DNA from: Rhizoclosmatium globosum
Taxonomy: Eukaryota > Chytridiomycota > Chytridiomycetes > Chytridiales > Chytriomycetaceae
Length of the DNA stretch: 64,000 bases
Direction: 5' to 3'
Assembly: GCA_002104985.1 (NCBI GenBank)
Contig: MCGO01000038.1
Location: 62,001 to 126,000 of the forward strand
Shown: positions 1 through 10,204 of the stretch, in pieces
How the letters are laid out: each line of letters opens with the position of its first letter
How positions within the stretch are numbered: position 1 is the first letter of the stretch
Program-made: the position numbers and the translations under genes
The notes under the pieces: model-generated
The model's database searches: none
Seen by the model: only the letters and a program-made list of their open reading frames with translations
Told to the model about the DNA's origin: nothing

Positions 1-594
1 GGCTTGTTGCGGGTATTATTCCTTAGCTGCTCCTTTGGAACATCTTCTAATGGTAGTAAAAGACTTCTAGTCGTAAGTACCAAAGTTGGAGGAATCCCAG
101 AAGTGCTCCCAGATCATATGATTGTCTTTTCAGAGCCAGACCAAGACGGTAGCTTTACTATTAAAACCATTCGAAATGCTGACACAATTGCACAGATCTC
201 GTCAGCAGCATCCAAATTGCAATCGACCGCATGAAAACAAATCCGCCAGACCCATACAAATTACATCACGAAATTAAGGGAATGTATTCATGGAAAAACG
301 TTGCGGAACGAACCGAACGTGTGTATGAGCGAATTGTTGATTTGGAGAAGAAAGACCTTTCGGATCGACTTGTTAAGTTGAGTAGAGTTTTGATTGGGAT
401 TCTCGATTCTAATCCTTCTTCGATATTGTAGTTATATGAGAGTTGGTGTGTGGGCAGGTCCCTTCTCAGTCATGATTATTGCTGTTAGCCATTTACTATA
501 TTGCTTCCTAGAATGGTTTGTCCCAAGGGAAAGCATTGAGATTGCAGAAGACTTTGAGGTGGAGATGTTGGATGATCAAGCTCAGGGAAAATAA
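1..594 (+). CDS. PIGA: GPI-GlcNAc transferase catalytic subunit (PIG-A/Gpi3), 3' part
   Basis: Catalytic subunit of the ER complex that moves GlcNAc from UDP-GlcNAc to phosphatidylinositol, the first step of GPI-anchor synthesis. The gene runs off the left edge. Exons are about <1-12, 63-148, 196-376 and 432-594; introns of 50, 47 and 55 nt have GT-AG ends and good branch sites (CTAAT, CTGAC, CTAAT). Joined, they read the family block LLVVSTKVGGIPEVLP, then EPDQDDLVSSIQIAIDRM, then MYSWKNVAERTERVYERI, then a hydrophobic C-terminal segment followed by FLEWFVPRESIEIA. This is the usual order: glycosyltransferase group 1 end, then one ER membrane anchor near the C-terminus. An AATAAA overlaps the stop codon. 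Identification is firm; only the third intron donor is slightly uncertain. Confidence 0.9.
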
Positions 595-745
595 AGATTG
601 CTTGAGCCATACAAACGTTGCAGTTTGAATTTGAACTTCCGTTTCCTGACGGGATATCTGTCTTCAAGCCTTTTGTTTGTGTGCCTTGACGGGAAATGTA
701 GTTTGACGGGTAGGAAAACAAATCAGTGAACATCTTTTCACCGAG

Positions 746-1339
746 ATGTCACTAGACCTCAACTTCCCCAACGGTGCTACCCGCTCTTTTCTTTACACTG
801 CAGCTACATGTACTGCGGATAACTTGTACGCGTTGGCATACACGAATGTTACAAGTTCTTGCGAATCCTTCCCAACCTGTATTCCAAATGCAAATGGAGT
901 CTACACAAACTCCGACTGCACTAAGAAGGAACCATTCTTGGATGCCGTTGAGTTATGGGGTTCTGAAGGGCAACAGTTTATTTGGGCTACAGTTGGCTCT
1001 GTGTCCGTTTCGGACAAGACTCAAGCACAGTTTTCCGAGTGTTCTGTCAATGCTAGTGGGGCATGGTATGCGGCTATTAAATTCGATCAGTGTTTTGAAG
1101 TGGCTACCGGGGATAAGTTCAAGAGTTGTGTTTGGTATTCGGAGCCAACTGAGGTGGCGTGTTATGAGGACACTGCGTGTTCCAAAGCTGTTGCTTTTAC
1201 ACGTAGTGTGAATTTAGTTGGAGAGGGAGAAAGCGTTTTGTTTAAGGATATCGCGTTGTTTGGGTCAGTTGGTGGTGCTCGCTGTGTTAACCTTCAATAT
1301 GCACTGCCGTATACGTCCACAGGGCCCTTGGTTTTATGA
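746..1339 (+). CDS. Cysteine-rich hypothetical protein
   Basis: Uninterrupted 197-residue reading frame starting at ATG 746 and ending at TGA 1339; an AATAAA lies just after it (1354). I do not recognise the family. It has about ten cysteines in roughly regular spacing (TC, SC, TC, DC, EC, QC, SC, AC, AC, RC) and Asn-Xaa-Ser/Thr sites, typical of secreted disulfide-bonded proteins. No signal peptide is visible at this start, and the upstream frame is closed by a stop near 704, so a signal-peptide exon upstream may be missing. It converges with the permease gene on the other strand (64 bp between stops). Confidence 0.6.
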   Translation: MSLDLNFPNGATRSFLYTAATCTADNLYALAYTNVTSSCESFPTCIPNANGVYTNSDCTKKEPFLDAVELWGSEGQQFIWATVGSVSVSDKTQAQFSECSVNASGAWYAAIKFDQCFEVATGDKFKSCVWYSEPTEVACYEDTACSKAVAFTRSVNLVGEGESVLFKDIALFGSVGGARCVNLQYALPYTSTGPLVL

Positions 1340-1402
1340 GATTTTTATATTTCAATAAAAAATAAATGGGATCGGTTCAAAACGTTCGAATCTATCTGTC
1401 TG

Positions 1403-3027
1403 TCAAACGACAATCGTTGTAGCACTATCCGCTTGAGGAATACCCACACCCGGTTTGTATTCAACCACAACCTCACCTCTCGTACCATCTATAGGTCCCT
1501 CTTCTAAGCTTCCAACAGTTAAATCTCGTCCCTTCTTCTCCTCCCCAAACGCAATCACAATCAACAACACAGACGTAGTAATACCCATCAGAACACTCTG
1601 CGTTAATCCATAATTCGGAATCGCAGCTCCAGCCTTATCAACCGCTCCAGTCGGATATTTTTCCCCCAACGAACTCTCAATCTGAGCACTTGACGCAGAA
1701 ATCATGTTTCCAATGTTGTATGTGAGTCCTGGGAACGTTGCACGGACGGCTGGAGGGCTGAGTTCGTTCAAATACGCGGGAACAACGCCCCACGCGCCTT
1801 GAACAAAGAATTGCATAAAGAAGCCAGAGATCTGGAGGGATGAGAGGGTTGAACTAAATGCCCAAGGGTAGATCATTCCAGCAGCGCCAAGTGTGGCGAC
1901 GATGACGGCACGTCGACGACCGAGGTATTGGCCAAAATACCCGAAAATGGTTCCACCACAGATCGCACCTGTTGCACTGATTGCGTTTGTGACTGCCTTC
2001 TGGGAGTCGGTGTAACCGAGGGATCCAATGAATGTGGGGTAGAGGTCTTGTGAGCCGTGGGAGAGGAAATTGAAGGCTGTCATGAGGACGATGCAGTATA
2101 TTGCGAGGCCCCAGTGATGTTTGAACGTGAATTTGAGGTCGGAGATGAAGGATGTCTTGCTTTCTTTGCGGCGTTCAATTTGGGCAACGGAGGCCTTGGA
2201 TTCCGGAACAAAGAAGCGGCTATGATAGATATTTTTGTAAGTTAGGCTCATGAGATGTTCAGCGTAACTCACATGAAGAGGATCAATAGCGCTGGAAACG
2301 CACAAATGTAGAAAAGTGGTCGCCATCCAAGAGACGGGACAACAGCATAATACAGCCCAGATGCAACCAAGTTTCCAGTGGCATAGCCTTGTTGCAAAAG
2401 ACCTTTAAAAAATAGTGGGTTCAGTGATTAAGTGTGGAGATTCAAACGGACCCACCACTCAAAATCCCGCGCGCCTCCACTGGGATCTCTTCGAGAGCAA
2501 GGGCGGCACCAAGGCCCCACTCTCCCCGAGACAGATGCCAAACAAAGCGCGAATGATAAACATGGTGGTCAAGTTGTTTGAGAAACCTGTGCACACTTCC
2601 AAAATGCTGAACAGTAGAATGTCAAGCATGAGCGGGCCGCGACGACCGAAGCGATCCCCGAGAAGTCCGAAAATAAGAGCTCCAACTGGACGGAGGAGGA
2701 GACATAGAGTGATGCCTGACGTGATGGTGGACTTGTTCTCCTTAAATTCAGTCGCGATGTTTGAAACTGCCAAATTCTATCATGGAGACCACCCGCGCGT
2801 AAGATTTAGCGATGCAGGTGAAGGAGGCTACTTACGAATACAAAGTAGTCCATGGCATCAAGCGTCCATCCAAGAAAGGATGCTGCAAAAACCAACCAGT
2901 GTTTGACAGTCAACTTGGAGAGTACCGCGAATGGATTCTGGGGACGCTCGATTGGGTCAGTGGCTAATCTCATGAGAGCATTCTGAGGTGAATATGCTTT
3001 CGCAGTGATGAATTGAGACTCTGTCAT
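1403..3027 (-). CDS. Jen1-like monocarboxylate/proton symporter (MFS), one-base frame break
   Basis: Major-facilitator permease for lactate/pyruvate-type acids at the plasma membrane (family inference). Exons: 3027-2836, 2776-2456, 2402-2273, 2219-1403; introns 59, 53 and 53 nt. The N-terminus reads NPFAVLSKLTVKHW then FLGWTLDAMDYF, a Jen1 hallmark; then GDRFGRRGPL between TM2 and TM3, IPVEARGILSG, LLQQGYATGNLVASGLYY and LPESK-like FVPESK. About 12 TM segments are expected. The frame breaks near 2515: the family motif GGEWGLGAALALEE continues one frame over, as if one G of a G-run were missing. With one base restored the exons total 1461 nt (486 residues), normal for the family. This may be a sequence error or a recently broken allele. 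Confidence 0.85.
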
Positions 3028-3428
3028 TGAGATTTGGAGTGTCTTTTCTTGGCTGGTGCACTCACCCCAATGTGGTGCAGCAGTATGCTTTACTCTCTAT
3101 GATTGGAAGCCCATAAGGCCGTTTTAATTATCCCACACAGGCGTTATTTATACCACGTCTATACCGCTTATCCTCTGTCCTTCAAAAAAAAAGCGAGTGT
3201 AGTAAGTTCATCGTGTTCTCATTGATAGATACAGACTTCTCATAGCGTTTCTGGTAAAACAATCTTGAAGATTTGATGTTTTTCAGTCAATGCAAAAGCG
3301 CTAGAAACTTAAGCAAGTGATTTGGCTGAACCTGTATCATGATATAGATGTTATTTGATTTATTTAAGTTTAAATTAAGTCATCTCCTTTTTTCTTCCTT
3401 CATTGACAAACATCACAAAGGGGTTCAA
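3028..3428. promoter_or_regulatory. Shared upstream region of permease and zinc-finger gene
   Basis: This 401-bp spacer separates two divergent genes. It holds AT-rich stretches and an A-tract near 3185 but no gene that I can support. It presumably contains both promoters. Confidence 0.4.
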
Positions 3429-4973
3429 ATGGCCCGCCGCCGAGCCCAAAGTCCAACGCCATTGTCGGACTTTGAGCCATCTAAATCCAACGACGAAAGC
3501 GAATGTGGAAGTGAATTCAGTGAAAGTGGCAAGAAAGAGCTGCCGCAGACGAAAGCAGATTCAAACGACAAACAACAAAAGTCCCCTTCAAACCACCAAT
3601 CTCCTTCAAATCAAGATACGTCAAACCTGCCAAACAAGGAGGATCAATCAGAGCCATCGAAGGACCAGGCTGGCTCCGTCTGTCCCGATTGCAGCGAATA
3701 CATTGAATCACACAAGAAGCTGCTGCAGCACCGCTCACAGCGCCACTGCAAGGCCACTACTGTCAAGTTTGCAAACAGAATTGATTCCGCGTGTGAGTTG
3801 CTCTGTTTTTGAGGGATCTTTGGGGTAACCAACAACTAACTCACCGTTCTCTGCAAAGTAATCACTCGGAGCCTGGAAGACGACCTCCTCCACTGCCCCT
3901 GCGGCGCTTATTCTTGTCCCAATCTCGGTGCAATCCACTCCCACACTCGTAGATGCACTGGAACCCCTCCCAAACCCCCTCCAACAGACTTCCCCTGCCC
4001 AGAGTGTCCCGTCATCTTCCAAACAAAGCGTAAACTCATTGAACACTCTACTCAAGCGCACTCGAAAGAAACTCGCTTCAAAGTCCATGAAAATGCAGAC
4101 TTTGCCCTCCTCACGCGAAAACCCGACGGCTTCTTTTACTGCCGCTGTCTCCGCTACAAGACTCAAACACTTGCCGCTATCCGCTCTCATTGCAAAAGAT
4201 GCCGTATATTTATTGATTCAGAGAAACTTGTCGCTTCCCGCAACGAGCCCAGTTTCCGTTGGACTGAAGTCATTCGGGAACGATACCCTGGATTCAAATA
4301 CGTCACATCCAATTTATACAAAGAACTGCAAGCGACAGCTAAATCTGTTATTGAGTCCATGAACGGTCCCGGCTCGCAAAAACGGAATGATGCGTCTTAC
4401 TTGCCTCGACTTGTCTTGGATAGTCAACGCTTGGAGTTTTTGGAATTGATGCAGCCGCATTTGGATGTGTATCATGCCAAAACAGCTGGATCTGTTGATT
4501 TGTGGACACCTCTTGTCAAGAACAAAAGTGGGGGTTCAAGAAAGAAGGTAAAGTTGGAACATGCCTTGGATCAAGATGTTCTAAAGGGAGAACACTCTGA
4601 CAACGTCGATGACCGGGATTTGAATTTGAAGAATGCGTGGGATCGGGCTTGGTCGATGCTTAATAGTCGGTCGTTGCACCAAGTGTCCTCAGATGAAGAG
4701 TCTAGTGAAGAGTTGGATGCTGTTTCGTATGATGAATTCGAAGGAGATTCTGAGGAAGAGCCAGATGTTGAAGTTGCTGACAAGATGGATGAAGGTTTTG
4801 ACATAAACTGGAGAAAACCCGATATCTTTGGGAATAAGCATAATAGAGAGGAAGATGATGGTTTGGATGAGGAACTGGGAATGGATTTACCCACAAAGAC
4901 GAGCAACATTCGTAAATCCGCACGTACTTCCAAAATTAAACAGGAAGGATTTTATTCACTGGAAGTATTGTGA
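3429..4973 (+). CDS. C2H2-type zinc-finger protein, acidic C-terminus
   Basis: Two exons, 3429-3792 and 3859-4973, 66-nt intron (GTGAGT...AAAG); 492 residues. A Ser/Gln-rich N-terminus with a basic MARRR start is followed by a cluster of zinc-binding modules: CPDC...H...H near residue 84, CPCGAYSC...H.H..C, CPECPVIF...H...H and CRCLRYK...H..C. The spacing is irregular, resembling the C2H2/BED-like arrays of uncharacterised fungal proteins. The C-terminal third is very acidic (runs of E/D with S) with a basic end (RKSARTSKIK). A nuclear nucleic-acid-binding role is inferred; the target is unknown. The start at 3429 was chosen over an in-frame ATG at 3348 because the upstream stretch encodes an unlikely F/L-rich leader. 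AATAAA follows the stop directly. Confidence 0.75.
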
Positions 4974-5086
4974 ATAAAAGGTTTATGAAGTTATACACCT
5001 ATTGTTGTATAAATATACTTCGATCTCAATCTAATTTTCATGTATTGGATAGTACGATAAGGAAAGAAAGGTAAATCATATAAAGA

Positions 5087-5510
5087 TTAAATGGTTGTGA
5101 TATTTGCTATGTTTGCAACACTTTTGGAATTTGGAATCAGATTCCCGCTTCCATTTGCGTCATAAACGGCATTATCCAAGCCAACACCCCCCAAATGATC
5201 AGTACCTGAACGAATTTCAATATCGAAAACAGATCCAGAGTTTGGCACAAGAACCCAACCATTGTCCTGGAATTTATACAGCTGGTTGTCTAACCCAACA
5301 CCCACAAGGGTGTACGTAGTGGTATCAAAACCAATACTTTTGACAGATCCAGAGTTTGGTTCCTGCTGACACCCACTTAGGTCATACAGTGTAGTACACA
5401 CCATCACGATGTAATCAGGTGCCACAACAATAAATTAGTTTGAATATTCAATGATGTCAATCGCTTTCACGTTGGTAGGTATTTGCTGCCATGGCCCAGT
5501 TGGATGGAAT
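5087..5510 (-). pseudogene. Tectonin/TECPR-like beta-propeller fragment with in-frame stop
   Basis: Read on the minus strand, this stretch contains repeats of the tectonin type: GPWQQIPTNVKAIDII, then NSGSVKSIGF, VGVGLDNQLYKF, NSGSVFDIEI, VGVGLDNAVY and NSKSVANIAN. Such repeats form small beta-propellers that bind glycans or lipid A. The upstream repeat (to 5435) and the downstream part (from 5425) are in the same frame, separated by a single TAA at 5435-5437. No initiator or signal peptide can be traced upstream because the frame enters a (TG)n microsatellite. It is most likely a decayed gene, although an unrecognised intron cannot be excluded. Confidence 0.55.
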
Positions 5511-5561
5511 GGGAAATTATTGGGGAGAAAGTCACAAATGTCGAAATGTGATTGTGACTGT

Positions 5562-5563
<2 letters not shown>

Positions 5564-5602
<39 letters not shown>
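5564..5602. repeat. (CA)n microsatellite
   Basis: About 19 perfect CA units in a row. It creates artificial Thr-His or Cys-Val open frames on the two strands that should not be annotated. Confidence 0.97.
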
Positions 5603-5604
<2 letters not shown>

Positions 5605-5707
5605 CAAAGTCAAGTGCAGCACGGTCCACAACGCCCTCGATTTTCCTTCACTGCCGCTCTTTGTTGAAATATACCACAGGACTAAACGCTGTCGAAACTA
5701 CGCTGTG

Positions 5708-6144
5708 TTGCTACTTACTTGAGGTTGATTGGCACCAGTTTGGCACCATGCCAAAGGCCACGCAACTGTCTGACTTTCTGGCTGCTGGGGAGCAGCATAT
5801 TGAGAAAGAAACGGTTGTTGTATGCCGCCAATGCCATGTGCAACCATTGGAGAAGGATGCTGGAACGAAAAAGCGAACTCATTCATCGCAGTGGAGTTCG
5901 CGCCGCTGTTCAAGCTTGGAGCAACTGATCCAAACAATTGCTGATCGTAGTATTCGTTGTTGAAACCAAATGGCTGCTGTTGGAGCTGAGTGTTGGAAAA
6001 CACGAAGTTTCGTGGCATGTCGTTGCTGCTGCTGCTGCTACCCCCAACGAAGTGGTTGGCAGCATGCGTGTAACCGCCATTGGCGGCAAAGCTGGATCTG
6101 CCTTGGGGTTTCAAGTTTTGCGGAGCGCTGTAATATGGAAACAT
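5708..6144 (-). CDS. Gln/Asn/Ser-rich hypothetical protein, first exon
   Basis: ATG at 6144 opens a 145-codon frame of low-complexity sequence (GGSSSSSN, LQQQPFGFNN, Pro/Gln/Ala-rich end). It runs to a textbook donor GTAAGT at about 5707, after which the frame closes within 7 codons, so this is probably a first exon. I could not place the next exon: the following DNA contains the (CA)n tract and the tectonin-like fragment. No domain is recognised. Composition resembles transcription-associated or RNA-granule proteins, but that is speculative. Confidence 0.4.
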
Positions 6145-6399
6145 CTTGGTTTGTTCAAAGTTCCTATCCCAAACCAGATTCGCCTCATCTCTTTCTCAAA
6201 CTCCAAGTACAAAAATAAAAGAAGTCGGACTGAACGATTTTTGATATGTTAGGTTCGTAATGTGTCCAAAACAGCGTCTCCGCCGCCGGAAACAAGAAAG
6301 ACAACAGAAGAATTTACTTATTTCTTCGTTCTTCTTTTCTCCAACACCAACCTCATAGCAACTCTCGGCCTCTCGCACCGCCATCCTGCCGCTCCAATC

Positions 6400-9200
6400 A
6401 TTGATAGAACTTAAAATATGGACGACAACTGGTGCGTATTGGAAGAGCACTCGCCGTCGTACGTCCCCTCTCTCTCTCCTCACAGTCCACTCAAACTAAT
6501 CCCGTGTCAGCGTATCTGCTTTCGTTTTGCAGCCACCAATTTCAAAGGCTTCGTCGCAGCTGAAACTGGAGCACTGTTGGCTCTGATTTAAGACAATCAT
6601 CTATTGCTATGATCCCGTGTAAACAGGGATTTACTCCTCTTCATGCTGCTGCTGAAAACAACCATCTGCCTCTTCAATACCTTTGTTCTTCCAGACGACT
6701 TGAACAATACCGTCGCAACATCTAGAAACAACAGCTCGGCTACCTTCCTGAATCGCAATCTGAATCTCAAGCTTAGGGTTAAATGTTCGAGAAGAACTTG
6801 GACAACTGTTGAAGGAAGAGTCAGCTGTGGTGGGGACACAGACATCAACGGAACTTGTGACAGGCTATCTGTATTTCCGTGAACTGTGCTCACGATACAA
6901 CATCCGTCGTACTCGTAAGTTTTTGTAATTGCAATATGTCATCTTACTTATATTCTGAAGTTCTCGTTTTGACGCCATTGCTCAAACAAACCAGTATTGC
7001 CTCATCAATCTCTGAACCAAATTCCAAATCCGACGCCGAAGAGAAGAGTGACTCAATCTCACTTCCGTCCTCAACCGTCAGCACTCAGCAAACACTCAAC
7101 CACTGACTCTGACAACGACACAAACCAAATCCCCCTGATGCGATTCACCTCCCACAGAACAATCAACAACTCATCAATTTTCTCCATCATTGCCCCCTCT
7201 CTTACCATCAGCTTCGAACATACCCCCTCTGCATCACGTTGCAGAAGCCGCACGCGTCCACCTCCTCTCAACGTACTCTGAAGTCCTCGATGACATTGAC
7301 AATATTCTTATTCCAAAGACGATATTCTTGAACGGTTTCAGGAGCAACAGGAGAGTGGTCATAGCAGGCGGCCGTCGTTACAAATGAATTTTTGTTGGAT
7401 GGAGGAGTGTGACGTGGACAATACTTCATCTGTGGTTGAAGAATTGAACGGACGGACTCCTGGAAGTCATGAGAGTGCTTGTTGAAATCCTGTATTCAGT
7501 TCTCATGAGCCAACAACTGCCTCATCTGCCTCCATGACTGAGGCTGAACTCGATGAGCTGACACGTTGTAGCCAAGACGCGGAGATTCCCCAGGCCCAGG
7601 TCCAAATTGTGGGTCAGGCAACAATGACGAGGCGGAAGAGGGCGGAGTTGGGTTGCGAATCAACAAGCTTCTCGAGGAAAAGGTTTATGTTCGGATTCAA
7701 TCTGAACAGCGACAAAAACAATGCGGACGCGGACGCTTTGGCCGCGGCAATCAACAACGGTGTTAACGGCGAAACATTCGGCGGCGATGGCGGGGCAGGT
7801 GCGTGTTGTCTTTATGTCTCAGAGGGACTCCTTCTTAAACTATCCTGCAAAAACACAGGCACCGACTTTGACTTCAATGCCGGCGCAAATGTGGTATTTG
7901 CATCAAACAACTTCTTTGTCCAACCTTCAAATCTGTCGCAAAGAGACCGTCTGTATCTCTGATATCTCTTGCAAAAAGATCAAGGGGGCCTTCCAATGTA
8001 AGCCTCTGTTTTACTAACAGTTGGGACTTCTAATATTTGTTCGAAATTAGCGACCTGCCTGCGGATGTGAGGGCTTCACCGTTTGGTAATTCAAAGCGCT
8101 CGCTCCGACCTCACTGCTCCCAAATTGATGTCATTAGAAGAAACTGAAGCTACATCGACCACACTGTTCTTCGCAGAATATTTCAACAGCCCCTGAACCA
8201 ACCCAGCTTTTTTGACATATGATGATTGTCCAGAACGTGCGATGGATGTATCCTTCAGTCTGGTGACTATCAATGATCCCCTTCAGCACCGCAGGCGCTT
8301 GGATGGACTACTCTCTGTTTTGCCCTTGACTTTTTGGTGGAGGCGCAAAAGTGAAAAGGTCCCTTTTTCGTTGATGAAACACCTTATTCTGATACTCTTT
8401 TTGTTAGCACTAGAGACGTCAACGTTCAATTCAACCTGGACTAAGCTATGGACTTGCTTCTTCATATCACTGTGGAACCTCCCTTTTGATTTCATTGCGG
8501 AACCAATACGCCGGCAAGCAACTGGTCAATATCAATCAGCAGTACCTTGAGCGTAACGGCTGGGTTTTCACCGACAGGTCCGTCAAAAATGGCTGGAAGT
8601 ACTCCAGAGGTGATTCGAAGCGAGTTGTAAGTGTTATGCTCCTGTCTTCACTTTCAGGCAGTGCTCAACAACCAGTAGTGCTCAACGTGTCAAACGTCCA
8701 CGGGAAACCTTGTCCTCTGCAAGAACTCGAACGACAACTACTTCCACTGGACCCACAACACCTGCGCTGTTCTAATCGCGATTTTGTGGTTTCATCCATG
8801 GTGTCATTGAGTTTTGCATCACTGAACAGTGGAGTACTTGTCGCTGAACCTGTTCGAAGCTGACAGGGTCAGACTACAACCTTGACAAGCAAAGATACCT
8901 CCAACAGCTGATCGCGTTTTTTCTGTCCAATTTTATTTCCTTTTCATATACTACCTTTGCTTTCAGCTCTCCCTTGCCGCAACCATTGCATGTCTTCGCC
9001 GTGCAAACCAATCCAACTCATTCTTCCACTCCATTGTCGAGTTCGATCAAAACACTAAACTCACTTTCGCCGTCTACAGCGCTTGGATTCGCGACGTTGG
9101 AGTTGAGACCACTGTTGCTGCCTTCATCAGTGATTCAATTCGGAGTTGACGCCTCTTTGTTGCTGCTTGTTGTCCGCGTTGATCTCAAAATGGATTGAGG
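6400..9200 (+). other. Decayed coding-like region, no intact gene
   Basis: No reading frame here can be joined into a convincing gene. Several protein-like stretches appear on the plus strand, each soon closed by stops: an ankyrin-type piece at 6609-6725, a piece around 7240-7340 (VAEAARVHLLSTYSEVLDD), one at 8490-8630 (NQYAGKQLVNINQQYLERNG) ending at a GTAAGT donor, and one at about 8965-9145 (SNSFFHSIVEFDQNTK, then AWIRDVGVETT) preceded by a CTTTCAG acceptor. Splice-like signals between pieces persist (for example GTAAGT at 6915, TTCAG at 8645). The simplest reading is one or more old, intron-containing genes that have degenerated. Confidence 0.45.
6609..6725 (+). pseudogene. Ankyrin-repeat fragment
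   Basis: The frame starting at 6609 reads GFTPLHAAAENNHLPL, an almost perfect ankyrin core (G-x-TPLH-x-AA-x-NNH), and stops at 6723-6725. The sequence just upstream (about 6540-6590) reads AAETGALLALI before a stop, compatible with the end of the preceding repeat. This is a short remnant of an ankyrin protein. Confidence 0.45.
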
Positions 9201-10204
9201 AAGCTGGTAAAATCTTGGACTTATGTCGTTGTTTCAGTGGGGATAGACTTATGGAGGTTGATGTTGACAGTGTTGGCTGGGAAGTGAACGAGGAATAACA
9301 GATACGCAGGAGATACGTGTTAATTCTGCTTGTGCTGCAACAATAGTTTCAACGAAATGGTTTCAATATAGCGCCATCATAGAAATAAATTGCTCTCGCT
9401 TTACTTTGTTTTTGACTTGGATGTTGACAATTGAAACGATGAGAACACCATCAGCCACTGTGTGAACTGCAGGAAGGACCATTCAAGAAAGTAACATCAT
9501 ATAGTCGAAAGCATTTATGGTGAATTCCATAGAATGGTTATGGCGTCAGTACTGGCTATGAAGTGGTTGCATCAGCTCTGTTCCAACTTGCTGTGTATGA
9601 CATATAAACATATCAGATGTCTTAAGTACATAAGAGATGTTTCTTATTCCATTGATGCAAGACTTGGAGCGTTACAATGAAGACGAATTTTTTGGCCCAT
9701 GTTCTGTTGCTATTAATGTCGGAATCTCAAATGAAATGTCCGTTTAAATGCACGTTATCACTTTTAACAATACTATAGATCACGTTTGTGAGGTTGTATT
9801 TCGCGATATAAGTAAGACAAGAATTGCTGTGCGTTTTGGCTCAGAGCTACAATCAATACAAACTATTACATTGTGTGCAGCCAAACAAATTGCAACAGGC
9901 TTCTCCTATCGACAAAGAAACTATTTTAAGTTCATTGAAACGTGTTTAGTGAATATACATTGCGATTGAAGCAAGCGGTACTCTCCTGCATCAAGTGTGA
10001 GCTCAAAACAACCTGCACACTAACAATAATATCACTTTACTTCGTTATGTTGTTCGAGTTGGACGTTGACTTCCCTGTTGCCTTGCCTAGAGAAACGGAG
10101 TTTTGGTCGAAATAACGTCATGTCTTTCAGATGTCCAAATTAAAATGAAAACTAACGCAAACAACTGCTTTAATAAAGAAAATGATTCATAACAAGGCAG
10201 TAAA
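9201..10204. other. Gene-free stretch
   Basis: About 1 kb, AT-rich, without a convincing reading frame, repeat or RNA gene on either strand. Short open frames (for example 9748-9969) lack codon bias or recognisable motifs. Confidence 0.5.

Noticed and set aside
5451..5963. Open frame with a long Thr-His run
   Set aside because: It is produced by the (CA)n microsatellite and has no other coding character.
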